Assembly (NCBI GenBank): GCA_900539425.1
Contig: UQBX01000025.1
Span: forward strand, 1-34,097
Length of the DNA stretch: 34,097 bases
Source: an uncultured Oscillospiraceae bacterium
GTDB taxonomy: Bacteria; Bacillota; Clostridia; Oscillospirales; Acutalibacteraceae
Reading direction: 5' to 3'
Part shown: positions 7,831 through 16,109 of the stretch, in pieces
Position numbering within the stretch: the stretch's first letter is position 1
Layout of the letters: each line of letters begins with the position of its first letter
Translations under genes and position numbers: made by a program
Notes under the pieces: model-generated
Told to the model about the DNA's origin: nothing
What the model saw: only the letters and a program-made list of their open reading frames with translations
The model's database searches: none

Positions 7831-9342
7831 ATGAATTTAAGAAATATATTCACTACCGCATTAGGCTGCTTCACCATACTGGCAGCCTGCGGCAATGACA
7901 ATGACAGTAACATCACCCCTACACCGGAACCCAAGCCAGACCAACCCACGGAAGAGGCAAAGGATGTTACCCTCTATGTAACGAACACCAGTCGTACTTA
8001 TGATTTGACAAAGTCCGGGCTGGCCTTCGGCACCGGAAGCAACATGTCACCTTCTACCGTGACACTCGACCCTGCCACCCGCTATCAGGAAATGGACGGT
8101 TTCGGTGCAGCCATCACCGGCTCTACCGGTTACAACCTGATGCAGATGACACAAGAGAACCGCACGAAGTTTCTGACTGAAACATTCTCGGACAAAGAAG
8201 GCTACGGCTTCAGCTATGTACGTATTGCCATCGGTTGTTCCGACTTCTCATTCAGTGAATTCACTTGCTGTGACGAAAAGGGGCTTGAGCACTTTGCCCT
8301 TCCGATGGAAGACACCAAATATGTGATTCCTATATTGAAGGAAATTCTGGCAATCAATCCTGCCGTCAAAATAATTGCCGCTCCCTGGACATGTCCGAAG
8401 TGGATGAAAGTGAAAAGCCTGGAGGAACGTGTACCCTTTGACTCATGGACCAGCGGACACTTGAACCCCGAATATTACAGAACGTATGGCGACTATTTCG
8501 TAAAATGGATACAAGCTTTCGAAAAGGAAGGCATCAAAATCCACGCTGTGACTCCGCAGAACGAACCGCTGAACCACGGTAACTCAGCATCCTTGTTCAT
8601 GGGATGGGAAGAAGCCCGTGACTTCATCAAGACCGGCCTGGGCCCTGCCTTCAAAGAAGCCGGAGTTACTACAAAGATTTATGTTTTCGACCATAACTAC
8701 AACTACGACAATCTGGCCGACCAAAAAAGTTACCCTACCAAGATTTATGATGATGCGGAAGCCTCACAATACATTGCGGGCGCTGCCTACCATAATTATG
8801 GCGGTAACCGTTCTGAGTTGCTGAATATCCACAAACTCTATCCCAACAAGGAACTGCTTTTTACGGAAACCTCCATCGGTACTTGGAACTCCGGTCGCGA
8901 TTTGGAAGCACGCCTGCTTAACGATATGGAAGAAATAGCATTGGGAACAGCCAACAACTGGTGCCGCGGCACCATTGTGTGGAATCTGATGTTAGACAGT
9001 GACCTGGGACCGGTAAGCCCCTCAGATGGTTCTTGCAAGACCTGCTACGGTGCAGTGGATATTGACAATACAAACTATTCTAAAATTGTCCGTAATTCCC
9101 ATTATTACCTTATCGGGCACATGTCTTCAGTCGTGAAACCGGGAGCTGTACGTATCGGAACGACCGGTTACACAGCCAACGGAATCACCTACTCCGCCTT
9201 CGAGAATACGGACGGTACCTATGCATTCGTATTGGCAAACAACAATGCAGATGCCAAGCGAATCACCGTAAGCGACGGCACACACTACTTTTCCTACGAA
9301 GTTCCGGCCAAAGCAGTCGTTTCTTACCGTTGGAAAAAATAA
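7831..9342 (+). CDS. GH30-family glycosidase lipoprotein, probable endo-beta-1,6-glucanase
   Basis: This 503-residue glycosidase is probably anchored at the cell surface. A lipoprotein signal ends at Cys20 (LAAC), then an N/D-rich linker follows. The catalytic TIM barrel starts near the MDGFGAAITGS motif. The likely acid/base is Glu245 (TPQNEP) and the likely nucleophile Glu346 (LLFTETS), as expected for GH30. A C-terminal beta domain ends the protein. I use ATG 7831; a TTG at 7825 is in frame but less likely. In B. thetaiotaomicron a similarly placed GH30_3 enzyme is an endo-beta-1,6-glucanase. Subfamily 3 and that specificity are inferred here from gene order and overall likeness. Glucosylceramidase-like activity is the main alternative. 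Confidence 0.88.
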   Translation: MNLRNIFTTALGCFTILAACGNDNDSNITPTPEPKPDQPTEEAKDVTLYVTNTSRTYDLTKSGLAFGTGSNMSPSTVTLDPATRYQEMDGFGAAITGSTGYNLMQMTQENRTKFLTETFSDKEGYGFSYVRIAIGCSDFSFSEFTCCDEKGLEHFALPMEDTKYVIPILKEILAINPAVKIIAAPWTCPKWMKVKSLEERVPFDSWTSGHLNPEYYRTYGDYFVKWIQAFEKEGIKIHAVTPQNEPLNHGNSASLFMGWEEARDFIKTGLGPAFKEAGVTTKIYVFDHNYNYDNLADQKSYPTKIYDDAEASQYIAGAAYHNYGGNRSELLNIHKLYPNKELLFTETSIGTWNSGRDLEARLLNDMEEIALGTANNWCRGTIVWNLMLDSDLGPVSPSDGSCKTCYGAVDIDNTNYSKIVRNSHYYLIGHMSSVVKPGAVRIGTTGYTANGITYSAFENTDGTYAFVLANNNADAKRITVSDGTHYFSYEVPAKAVVSYRWKK

Positions 9343-9369
9343 AACTAATAATTTAAACAGAAGATTATA

Positions 9370-10701
9370 ATGAAAAGCTTAAAATACTATCTAATGGCAT
9401 TGGCAGGCATAGCCATGCTGAATGCTTGCAGCGATGACGATCCGGTTCCCGGCAACCCGACAATGGACTTTCAGGCAGAACCTTCTTCAGCCTTGTTCGG
9501 AGACAGTCTGCCTTTTACAATCAAGGCATCGGACGCAGATGTACCCCTTTCCACGTTAAAAGCGCGGTTATACTTCAGCGACGAAATGGTGTCAGAGACT
9601 ATAATCCGTACAAAAGTAAACGGTCAAGACTATACCGGGAAAATATATGTTCCCTATCTGGCAAATATTCCCAACGGAACAGCTACATTGAAGTTCATTC
9701 TGCAGAACATCAATTTCACAATTACAGAAAAAAGCTATGACGTGGCGCTGAGTCGTCCGGACTTCCCCTACCTAACTCTGATTTCCGGAGACCAAGAATA
9801 CCGCATGGAAAAAGTCGCAGCCAATCAGTATAGCGTGACCGGTGAATTTGCACAAAAAGTGAAAGGTTACATCAAAGCTCCTAAAGTAGGCGCCAACGGG
9901 AATGAAATCAACTTCGGATGGAGCAACGGTGCCATTACACAAGGTACCTCCAGTGAAATTACCTTCTCCAATCTGTCAGCTGGAGAATATTCCATCTCCT
10001 TCAATACGTTGACTTATGCAGCCGCTCCTTTCGTGAAACTACTGCTGAACGGTTCTGAAATGGAGATGGTGGATGATGACCATTACAGCATCGACCTCAA
10101 TCTGAAGCAAGGGGACAACATCACTGCAGACATTCCCAACTTCGACCAATATTGGATAGACCCCGACTTCTTCGAAAAGAATGAAGACGGTTCGCTGAAG
10201 TTCCTGCCTATCGATGGAACTTATCGCGTCATTGCCAACCTGGCCCTGAATTATCTGGAAGTATTGAAAATGAACGGAACAAGCACCGCCACTCTGAACG
10301 ATGACGGAACCGGCGCCCTTTGGATTATCGGTGACGGTATCGGTAAACCTTCCGTAGCGACCAATGCCGTAGGTTGGACTACAGAAAAAGGTCTCTGCAT
10401 GTCACAGATTGAAGCGAAGAAGTATCAGGTAACAGTAGTAGCGGGAGAGCAAATCAAATCTGATGACATCAACTTCAAGTTCTTCCACCAGCAAGGTTGG
10501 GGAGGTGAATATAAAAACGATGCCTTGTCTACCACCAGTGACTTAGTATTTATAGGTGACGGTACCAACGGACGTGATGCCGGCAACTTGGGCCTCGTAG
10601 AAGGCAAAAGCCTGGAAAACGGTGTCGCTTACCGGTTCACAGTTGACGTAACGGCAGGTGTCTCTTCGGCAGTTCTGACAGTAGAAAAGGTAGAAAGATA
10701 G
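9370..10701 (+). CDS. Surface glycan-binding lipoprotein (SusE/SGBP position, DUF5121-like)
   Basis: This 443-residue lipoprotein has its signal ending at Cys20 (LNAC), followed by SDDD, an acidic surface-export-like signal. The body looks like successive beta-sandwich domains with many aromatic and glycine turns, for example FHQQGWGGEYKND and LWIIGDGIGKPS near the C terminus. No catalytic motif is seen. It occupies the place of the surface glycan-binding protein in the known beta-1,6-glucan locus, 27 bases after the GH30 gene. It probably helps hold the polysaccharide at the cell surface. The DUF5121 label for the C-terminal part is from memory and should be treated as probable. Confidence 0.78.
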   Translation: MKSLKYYLMALAGIAMLNACSDDDPVPGNPTMDFQAEPSSALFGDSLPFTIKASDADVPLSTLKARLYFSDEMVSETIIRTKVNGQDYTGKIYVPYLANIPNGTATLKFILQNINFTITEKSYDVALSRPDFPYLTLISGDQEYRMEKVAANQYSVTGEFAQKVKGYIKAPKVGANGNEINFGWSNGAITQGTSSEITFSNLSAGEYSISFNTLTYAAAPFVKLLLNGSEMEMVDDDHYSIDLNLKQGDNITADIPNFDQYWIDPDFFEKNEDGSLKFLPIDGTYRVIANLALNYLEVLKMNGTSTATLNDDGTGALWIIGDGIGKPSVATNAVGWTTEKGLCMSQIEAKKYQVTVVAGEQIKSDDINFKFFHQQGWGGEYKNDALSTTSDLVFIGDGTNGRDAGNLGLVEGKSLENGVAYRFTVDVTAGVSSAVLTVEKVER

Positions 10702-10730
10702 ACGGATAACGCAGAAGATTAACTAAATGA

Positions 10731-10770
10731 GAAAGGGGCTGGCTCTATAAAAGAGTTCAGCCCCTCTTGT
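10731..10770. terminator. Intrinsic terminator after the PUL operon
   Basis: The arm AGGGGCTG (10734-10741) pairs with CAGCCCCT (10758-10765). An inner CTCT/AGAG helix and a short A-rich loop complete the hairpin, which is followed by CTTGTTT. It sits between convergent genes, so it may serve both strands, although the T-run on the minus side is weak. Confidence 0.8.
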
Positions 10771-10794
10771 TTATGCAGAATATATGTTCCGGAT

Positions 10795-11139
10795 TTAGCT
10801 TAAACCTTCTTTCGCCTCTTCTTGTGGAATACGTACCGAAGTGTAAAGCTCAAGAATGGCGGCTATCGTCAGAGACACAATCCATTCATTGCCCCTTGTA
10901 AAGAGCATGAATGCCCCCGTAAGCACCAGCAAAAGCGCACCGAATATTTGCTGTCGGCGCAGGCGTTTGACAGTGGGACTTTTACATTTGGACGGAGAAT
11001 TAATTTGGGCCAAAGCAACCATCGTAGCGCCGATAGTATATATATAAGGTGAAAGAGGCCAGCCCGTGATATAAACGGCAGCTCCTGCCAAGAGCATCAC
11101 GGCCCCTACTGCGAAAAGGGCGGGTATCAGTTGTTTCAT
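10795..11139 (-). CDS. Small conserved membrane protein, function unknown
   Basis: This 114-residue protein has four hydrophobic segments (about 5-27, 31-46, 66-82 and 86-100) and a short acidic tail. A basic loop (SKCKSPTVKRLRRQQ) lies between segments two and three, suggesting that this loop is cytoplasmic. Its ATG overlaps the stop of the upstream divIC-like gene by four bases, so the two are translationally coupled. I recognise no catalytic motif. A role in envelope or division biology is only a guess from the neighbour. Confidence 0.75.
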   Translation of the reverse strand: MKQLIPALFAVGAVMLLAGAAVYITGWPLSPYIYTIGATMVALAQINSPSKCKSPTVKRLRRQQIFGALLLVLTGAFMLFTRGNEWIVSLTIAAILELYTSVRIPQEEAKEGLS

Positions 11140-11444
11140 TCTTCTATATCTTCTTCAAATACATAAATATCCTCATTGGGCTTTTTCATCAGATACTTCT
11201 CACGGGCAATCCGTTCGATGGCACCGGAGTCGACGGCAAGCTCATTGAGCCGTTCGGTATTCTCCTCGTATTCCTTGCGGTACTTTTCTATTTCATCGCG
11301 CAGACGGCTTTCTTCCCGGGCGTAACCCAAACGGCGTACAACACTGTTCTCATCCAGGAACCCGATAATTACAGCAAACAACGCAAGCGTAATCAGATAT
11401 TTATGCTTGCGGACAAAAGACCAAAGAGAAGCAAGTTTATCCAT
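11136..11444 (-). CDS. Septum formation initiator, DivIC/FtsB family
   Basis: This 102-residue bitopic protein has a short basic N terminus, one membrane segment (about 17-30) and a coiled coil rich in E, R and K (about 40-75). The conserved family end is ARE-KYLMKKPNEDIYVFEE-like. DivIC/FtsB proteins join FtsL and FtsQ-type partners at the division site and help activate septal peptidoglycan synthesis. Length and layout fit the family. A TAnnTTTG box (TATCTTTG, minus strand, 11512-11519) lies about 70 bases upstream. The gene is divergent from dnaX and is the first of a two-gene unit. Confidence 0.88.
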   Translation of the reverse strand: MDKLASLWSFVRKHKYLITLALFAVIIGFLDENSVVRRLGYAREESRLRDEIEKYRKEYEENTERLNELAVDSGAIERIAREKYLMKKPNEDIYVFEEDIEE

Positions 11445-11511
11445 CTCGTTATCTACTATTTAGCAATTTATCATTCATGATGGAGCTTGTCCATCATATA
11501 ACTTCACGTCA

Positions 11512-11519
11512 CAAAGATA
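11512..11519 (-). promoter_or_regulatory. Promoter -7 box of the divIC-like operon
   Basis: TATCTTTG on the minus strand matches TAnnTTTG. It lies 34 bases from the divergent dnaX -7 box, so the two promoters nearly overlap. No strong -33 element is seen. Confidence 0.55.
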
Positions 11520-11552
11520 AGAGGAATAACCGAAAGATTTCTTTTTTTTGTG

Positions 11553-11560
11553 TACATTTG
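11553..11560 (+). promoter_or_regulatory. Promoter -7 box of dnaX
   Basis: TACATTTG matches TAnnTTTG and would start transcription near 11566. That is downstream of the earliest in-frame start codon (11548) and about 20 bases before ATG 11587, supporting the latter as the true start. Confidence 0.6.
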
Positions 11561-11586
11561 CACAAAAAGCAAAGAATATCCCAAAT

Positions 11587-13401
11587 ATGGAAAACTATAT
11601 CGTATCTGCACGGAAATATCGTCCCTCGACCTTTGAGTCCGTAGTAGGCCAACGTGCACTGACCACTACCTTGAAGAATGCCATTGCCACCGGAAAACTG
11701 GCGCATGCCTATCTTTTTTGCGGTCCAAGAGGCGTGGGAAAAACAACTTGTGCCCGTATCTTTGCTAAAACAATCAACTGCATGAGCCCCACAGCAGACG
11801 GCGAGGCATGCAACCAATGTGAATCCTGTACTGCCTTCAATGAGCAGCGCTCCTACAATATCCATGAGCTGGATGCCGCCTCAAACAACTCTGTGGATGA
11901 CATCCGCCAATTGGTGGAGCAGGTACGCATTCCACCTCAGATAGGCAAATACAAAGTATATATCATTGATGAGGTACATATGCTGTCCGCCTCGGCTTTC
12001 AATGCTTTCCTGAAAACACTGGAAGAGCCTCCACGCCATGCCATATTCATCCTTGCCACTACCGAGAAGCACAAGATATTGCCCACCATCCTTTCACGCT
12101 GCCAAATATATGATTTCAGCCGGATTGGTGTGGAAGATACCGTAGCACACCTCGCATATGTCGCCTCCAAAGAAGGTATCACTGCTGAACCGGAAGCGTT
12201 GAATGTCATTGCCCTCAAAGCAGACGGCGGTATGCGCGACGCACTATCCATCTTCGACCAGGTGGTAAGCTTCACCGGAGGACACATCACCTATAAGAGC
12301 GTGATTGAAAACCTCAATGTGCTGGACTATGAATACTACTTCAAACTAACCGGATTCTTTCTTGAGAACAAAATCAGTGACGCGTTGCTATTACTGAATG
12401 ATGTGCTCAACAAAGGCTTCGACGGCAGCCACTTCATCACCGGACTTTCATCCCACCTGCGCGACTTGCTTGTCAGCAAAGACCCGGCGACACTGCCGTT
12501 GCTTGAAGTGGGCGCAAGCATCCGCGAACGTTACCAAGCACAAGCACAGCAATGCCCCCTCCCTTTTCTTTACCGTGCCATGAAGCTCTGCAACGATTGT
12601 GACCTGAACTACCGTGCCAGTAAAAACAAACGGCTACTGGTAGAGCTCACTCTGATACAAGTGGCACAACTGACCGCCGAGGAGGACGACGGTGCCAATG
12701 GGCGCAGCCCTAAACAAGCTATAAAACCCATATTCACGCAGCCTGCCGCCGCTCAGCAGCCACAGGCCACTGCTGCCATGCCCCAACAAACCGTACAGCC
12801 GGCAGTACAGACAAACAGCACTCCCCAACCTGCTGCCACGCAGCATAGTAATGCAACAACTCCACATGCCACACCTGCTGCCGTATTAATGGCGCAAGGG
12901 AGAGAAGAGAAAAAAATTCCGGTCATGAAAATGTCCGGATTAGGGGTCTCCATCAAACGCCCCCATATAGAAGAGGAACAAAGAAACCCTTCATCTAACC
13001 CTACTGCCGCCCACCAAGCAGCACAACCGGAAGAAGACTACATCTTCAATGAAAGGGATTTGAACTATTACTGGCAGGAGTATGCCGGACGTATGCCCAA
13101 GGAGCAAGTAGCCATAGCCAAGCGCATGCAGAACATGCGCATCACTTTAATAAATGACACAACTTTTGAGGCTGTGGTAGACAATGAAATCGTTGCCAAG
13201 GAATTTACCGGCATGATACCCACTCTGCAAAATTACCTACGTACCCGGCTAAAGAACCGCAAAGTCACCATGACTGTCCGGATTAGTGCTCCTACCGAAA
13301 AGGTACGTGCCTATGGACGCGTTGAAAAATTCCAGATGATGGCACAAAAGAACAGTGCACTGTTACAACTAAAAGAAGAGTTTGGTTTGGAACTCTATTA
13401 A
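11587..13401 (+). CDS. dnaX: DNA polymerase III subunit gamma/tau
   Basis: This 604-residue clamp-loader ATPase is part of the replisome. The canonical N terminus is MENYIVSARKYRPSTFESVVGQ-like. A Walker A motif (GPRGVGKTT, Lys52) is followed by a four-cysteine zinc site (CMS...CNQCESC), Walker B DEVHM and the sensor motif SRC. A Q/A/P/T-rich linker (about 380-440) comes next, then a C-terminal tau-like domain from about residue 475. I chose ATG 11587 over the upstream frame start because of protein homology and the promoter position. A run of seven A (12910-12916) at codons 442-444 lies where E. coli makes its gamma frameshift. Confidence 0.95.
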   Translation: MENYIVSARKYRPSTFESVVGQRALTTTLKNAIATGKLAHAYLFCGPRGVGKTTCARIFAKTINCMSPTADGEACNQCESCTAFNEQRSYNIHELDAASNNSVDDIRQLVEQVRIPPQIGKYKVYIIDEVHMLSASAFNAFLKTLEEPPRHAIFILATTEKHKILPTILSRCQIYDFSRIGVEDTVAHLAYVASKEGITAEPEALNVIALKADGGMRDALSIFDQVVSFTGGHITYKSVIENLNVLDYEYYFKLTGFFLENKISDALLLLNDVLNKGFDGSHFITGLSSHLRDLLVSKDPATLPLLEVGASIRERYQAQAQQCPLPFLYRAMKLCNDCDLNYRASKNKRLLVELTLIQVAQLTAEEDDGANGRSPKQAIKPIFTQPAAAQQPQATAAMPQQTVQPAVQTNSTPQPAATQHSNATTPHATPAAVLMAQGREEKKIPVMKMSGLGVSIKRPHIEEEQRNPSSNPTAAHQAAQPEEDYIFNERDLNYYWQEYAGRMPKEQVAIAKRMQNMRITLINDTTFEAVVDNEIVAKEFTGMIPTLQNYLRTRLKNRKVTMTVRISAPTEKVRAYGRVEKFQMMAQKNSALLQLKEEFGLELY

Positions 13402-13493
13402 TCCCTTCCAATCTCCTGCATAAAGTTGCTAACAAATTGACTATAAAGGAGAAAAAAAGCATCTATTTAATTTTTTATTTACTCGTTTATATT

Positions 13494-13501
13494 TATTTTT
13501 G
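13494..13501 (+). promoter_or_regulatory. Promoter -7 box of the sensor kinase gene
   Basis: TATTTTTG matches TAnnTTTG, 43 bases before the ATG. The preceding 50 bases are very AT-rich. No hairpin terminator for dnaX is visible between 13402 and 13494, so readthrough is possible. Confidence 0.5.
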
Positions 13502-13544
13502 CCAATAATAAACAAAAGAGGCAAACAAACATTTGAGAACAAAA

Positions 13545-15416
13545 ATGATTATATGGATGCTATTGGGGCAGATATTGTATACTTCTGTCTTATCAGCACA
13601 TACAATAGCCAATCAAGAAAAGCAGAGTATTCTGCAATCATTGGTCAAAAGACAAGTTCTCTATGATGACTCCATATCCATAGACAGCGTCATTACGTGG
13701 AGTGAGCAACTTCTTCCCACCCTACAATCAAATGAAGATAGAACGACGTATTTTCTATTACAACTTCAATTGGCCAATGCCTACACATTGCGCGGCGATA
13801 TCAGCTTAGCAACGAACCGGGCACAACTTATGTACGAAGAAGCCAAAGCTACAGACTACCAATTTGGTATGGTAGTGGCCAACCAGGCCATTGGAGACGC
13901 CTATAATACAATAGCCAACATGGGGGATAAAGCCTTGGAATCATACCAGGATGCTTTGACTGAACTATCCAACATTTCAGGCCAGCATCCATATAGGGCA
14001 CAGCTTCTTTTAAAAATGTCCAACGTTCTGCAACGGAAAGGACGTCTGGAAGAAGCGGAAAAAATCCTGGAAGAACTGGAGAAAATATTATATCAGGAGC
14101 CTGACTACCCGACAGACTTCTTTTTCTGCATCGAAAAGACGAATTTTGCCATTTCCCATGGACACCTCTCACAAGACTATCTTGATGAAGCAAACATCTG
14201 GCTCCACAAAATGGACTCCATTTACCAACTGCACCCAGAGAAGTTCTATCGGTTTCACTTGGATTATACCACTGCCGCCTACTATAGAGCCATGGGAAAT
14301 TGGGACAAACAATACTGGAAACAAGCTCTGGACATCTACTCCAAATTGCAAGCAGAATACTCCGGTAATAAGCGCTCCACGTATTACCGCTGGACTTCGC
14401 TGGAAAAAATCTATCTCTGTAAAATACAAGGCATGGCCATGGAAGCCTGCCGAATCTACCAGGAATTGTATCCTCCTATAGATACACTCGCTTCACAAAG
14501 CTATATCCGGCAAATCAATACGATAAAGGCAAAATACCAGGTAGATAAGGCAGAGACGGCCAGCAATAACGAATACAATAAAATCATAACCAGCATATTG
14601 GTAGGAACGATGGCATTAGTAACGTTATTTGTTCTACTTGCCATCCTACTCAAAAGGCAGCGGGAAAAGGTGAAGCTCTCCACCCAAAAACTGGCAACAT
14701 CACGGATAAATGCCGAAAATGCCATGCGTGCAAAGAGCGTGTTCCTCTCGAACATGAGCCACGAAATCCGTACCCCGCTCAATGCATTATCGGGCTTTTC
14801 ATCCCTATTGACGGAAGAGGGACTGGACGATGAGACACGCCGTCAGTGCAATGAAGTTATCCAACAGAACTCAGAACTATTGCTGAAGCTTATTAACGAC
14901 GTGATAGATCTATCGAGTCTTGAATTCGGCAAACTGCAATTCTGTATTGCACAACATGATGCCGTAAGCATTTGCAAAAACGTGATAGATACCGTGAATA
15001 AAGTGAAACAGACACAAGCTGAACTTACATTCACCACCGAGCTGGAAGAAATGCCCATCGAGACTGACGACTCACGCCTGCAGCAAGTCCTGATTAACCT
15101 ACTGATAAATGCTACCAAATTTACCCCACAAGGCAGCATTGTCCTAAAGCTGGAAAAAGAAACGGACGACACCGTACTATTCACCGTAACAGATACCGGT
15201 TGCGGCATTCCCAAAGATAGGCAAACCAACATTTTCCAACGTTTTGAAAAGCTGAATGAAAATGTTCAAGGCAGTGGGTTGGGGCTCTCCATATGCCAAC
15301 TTATCATAGAACATATCGGAGGACAAATATGGATTGATTCAGAGTATACCGAAGGCTCACGCTTCTGTTTCACCCATCCCATAAGCCAGACAAGCAGAAA
15401 GGAGAATAAGAAATGA
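13545..15416 (+). CDS. TPR-containing sensor histidine kinase
   Basis: This 623-residue two-component sensor starts with a signal peptide (about 1-20), then a periplasmic TPR-like region of about 320 residues. A membrane segment lies at about 346-370. The cytoplasmic HisKA domain carries the phospho-acceptor His406 in SHEIRTPLNAL. The ATPase domain shows an N box (LINLLINATKFT, about 515-525), G1 (DTGCGIP, about 550) and G2 (GSGLGLSIC, about 578). There is no receiver domain, so the partner regulator is separate. I use ATG 13545, not the upstream TTG 13533. Its stop overlaps the next gene's ATG as ATGA. The signal and target are unknown. Confidence 0.9.
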   Translation: MIIWMLLGQILYTSVLSAHTIANQEKQSILQSLVKRQVLYDDSISIDSVITWSEQLLPTLQSNEDRTTYFLLQLQLANAYTLRGDISLATNRAQLMYEEAKATDYQFGMVVANQAIGDAYNTIANMGDKALESYQDALTELSNISGQHPYRAQLLLKMSNVLQRKGRLEEAEKILEELEKILYQEPDYPTDFFFCIEKTNFAISHGHLSQDYLDEANIWLHKMDSIYQLHPEKFYRFHLDYTTAAYYRAMGNWDKQYWKQALDIYSKLQAEYSGNKRSTYYRWTSLEKIYLCKIQGMAMEACRIYQELYPPIDTLASQSYIRQINTIKAKYQVDKAETASNNEYNKIITSILVGTMALVTLFVLLAILLKRQREKVKLSTQKLATSRINAENAMRAKSVFLSNMSHEIRTPLNALSGFSSLLTEEGLDDETRRQCNEVIQQNSELLLKLINDVIDLSSLEFGKLQFCIAQHDAVSICKNVIDTVNKVKQTQAELTFTTELEEMPIETDDSRLQQVLINLLINATKFTPQGSIVLKLEKETDDTVLFTVTDTGCGIPKDRQTNIFQRFEKLNENVQGSGLGLSICQLIIEHIGGQIWIDSEYTEGSRFCFTHPISQTSRKENKK

Positions 15417-15735
15417 AACAGATATTTACATTGCTCATTGCCTTATGCTGGCTGTTACCGTCCGCACACGCAGATGTGCGACGGACAGAAGCCAAGGATA
15501 GCCTGCTACGTATATATCTTGCCCCCCCAGCCGATACCACCAGATTGGAAACCCTATATCAGATAGCACTGCTTGACCAACTGTCACCGACATTCATCTA
15601 TTACGAGAACAAATTACTGGAAGAGGCCATCGCCCAGAAAAATATACTTTACCAGAGTGCGGCCATATATGCACACATTATTTATTATTACAATCTACTG
15701 GACCAAAAACATGCAGAACAATGGCTGAAGAGGCT
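15413..15735 (+). pseudogene. Truncated gene: N terminus of a secreted TPR-like signalling protein
   Basis: About 105 residues are present: a signal peptide ending near AHA|D (residue 20), then amphipathic helices with TPR-like character (DTTRLETLYQIALLDQ, LLEEAIAQKN). The N terminus resembles those of periplasmic TPR sensor or regulator proteins. An ATGA overlap with the kinase gene implies joint translation and a related role, perhaps a second sensor. The open frame runs to 15823, but the residues after about 105 come from rpoA sequence in the wrong frame. The gene is cut by the contig join, so this is not a biological truncation. Confidence 0.75.
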
Positions 15736-15740
15736 CATGT
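15700..15740. other. Chimeric junction between Bacteroides and Firmicute sequence
   Basis: Left of here a Bacteroides gene with a signal peptide is open. Right of here the reading frame of a Firmicute rpoA begins in mid-gene (clear family sequence from HVETDGTIPADEA, base 15736). Both genes are broken at the same place in different frames, with no integrase, repeat, att site or IS element. The exact base cannot be fixed without the parent sequences. Confidence 0.9.
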
Positions 15741-16095
15741 TGAAACAGACGGCACTATTCCGGCAGACGAAGCTGCTTCGCTCGCCGCTAAAATCCTTAA
15801 TGACCACCTCAAGCTGTTTGTAGACCTCTCTGAAGAGGTTGGCAACCAGGAGATCATGGTTGAAAAGGATGAGGACGGAAAAGAGAAAGTTCTTGAGATG
15901 ACCATCGAGGAACTTGACCTCTCTGTTCGTTCATTCAACTGCCTCAAGAGAGCGGGCATCAACACAGTAGAAGATTTAATCGGAAAATCCGAAGAAGATA
16001 TGATGAAAGTCAGAAACCTTGGGCGCAAGAGCCTTGATGAAGTTGTTCAAAAGCTTGCTTCACTCGGCTTCTCGCTCAGTCATGATGACGACTAA
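15721..16095 (+). CDS. rpoA: RNA polymerase alpha subunit, C-terminal part only
   Basis: About 124 residues remain of a protein normally about 315 long. They cover the end of the alpha N-terminal domain (TDGTIPADEAASLAAKILNDHLKLFV), an acidic linker, and the complete C-terminal domain. That domain begins at TIEELDLSVRSFNCLKRAGI and runs through the two helix-hairpin-helix-like motifs (NTVEDLIGKSEEDMMKVRNLGRKSLDEV). It contacts UP elements and activators. The ATG at 15721 is only the first in-frame Met, not a real start. The absence of a ribosome binding site and of the dimerisation domain confirms a 5' truncation by the contig join. rplQ follows after 14 bases, the usual order in the alpha operon. 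Confidence 0.9.
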   Translation: MAEEAHVETDGTIPADEAASLAAKILNDHLKLFVDLSEEVGNQEIMVEKDEDGKEKVLEMTIEELDLSVRSFNCLKRAGINTVEDLIGKSEEDMMKVRNLGRKSLDEVVQKLASLGFSLSHDDD

Positions 16096-16109
16096 AGGAG
16101 GGAATTTCT

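Noticed and set aside
15700..15740. Horizontal transfer or integration site at the join
   Set aside because: No integrase, IS, tRNA or direct repeat is present, and the right side begins inside a core rpoA gene that would be useless as a transferred fragment.
15413..15823. 136-codon frame read as one complete protein
   Set aside because: Its last 30 or so codons are out-of-frame rpoA sequence beyond the join, so the stop at 15823 is meaningless.
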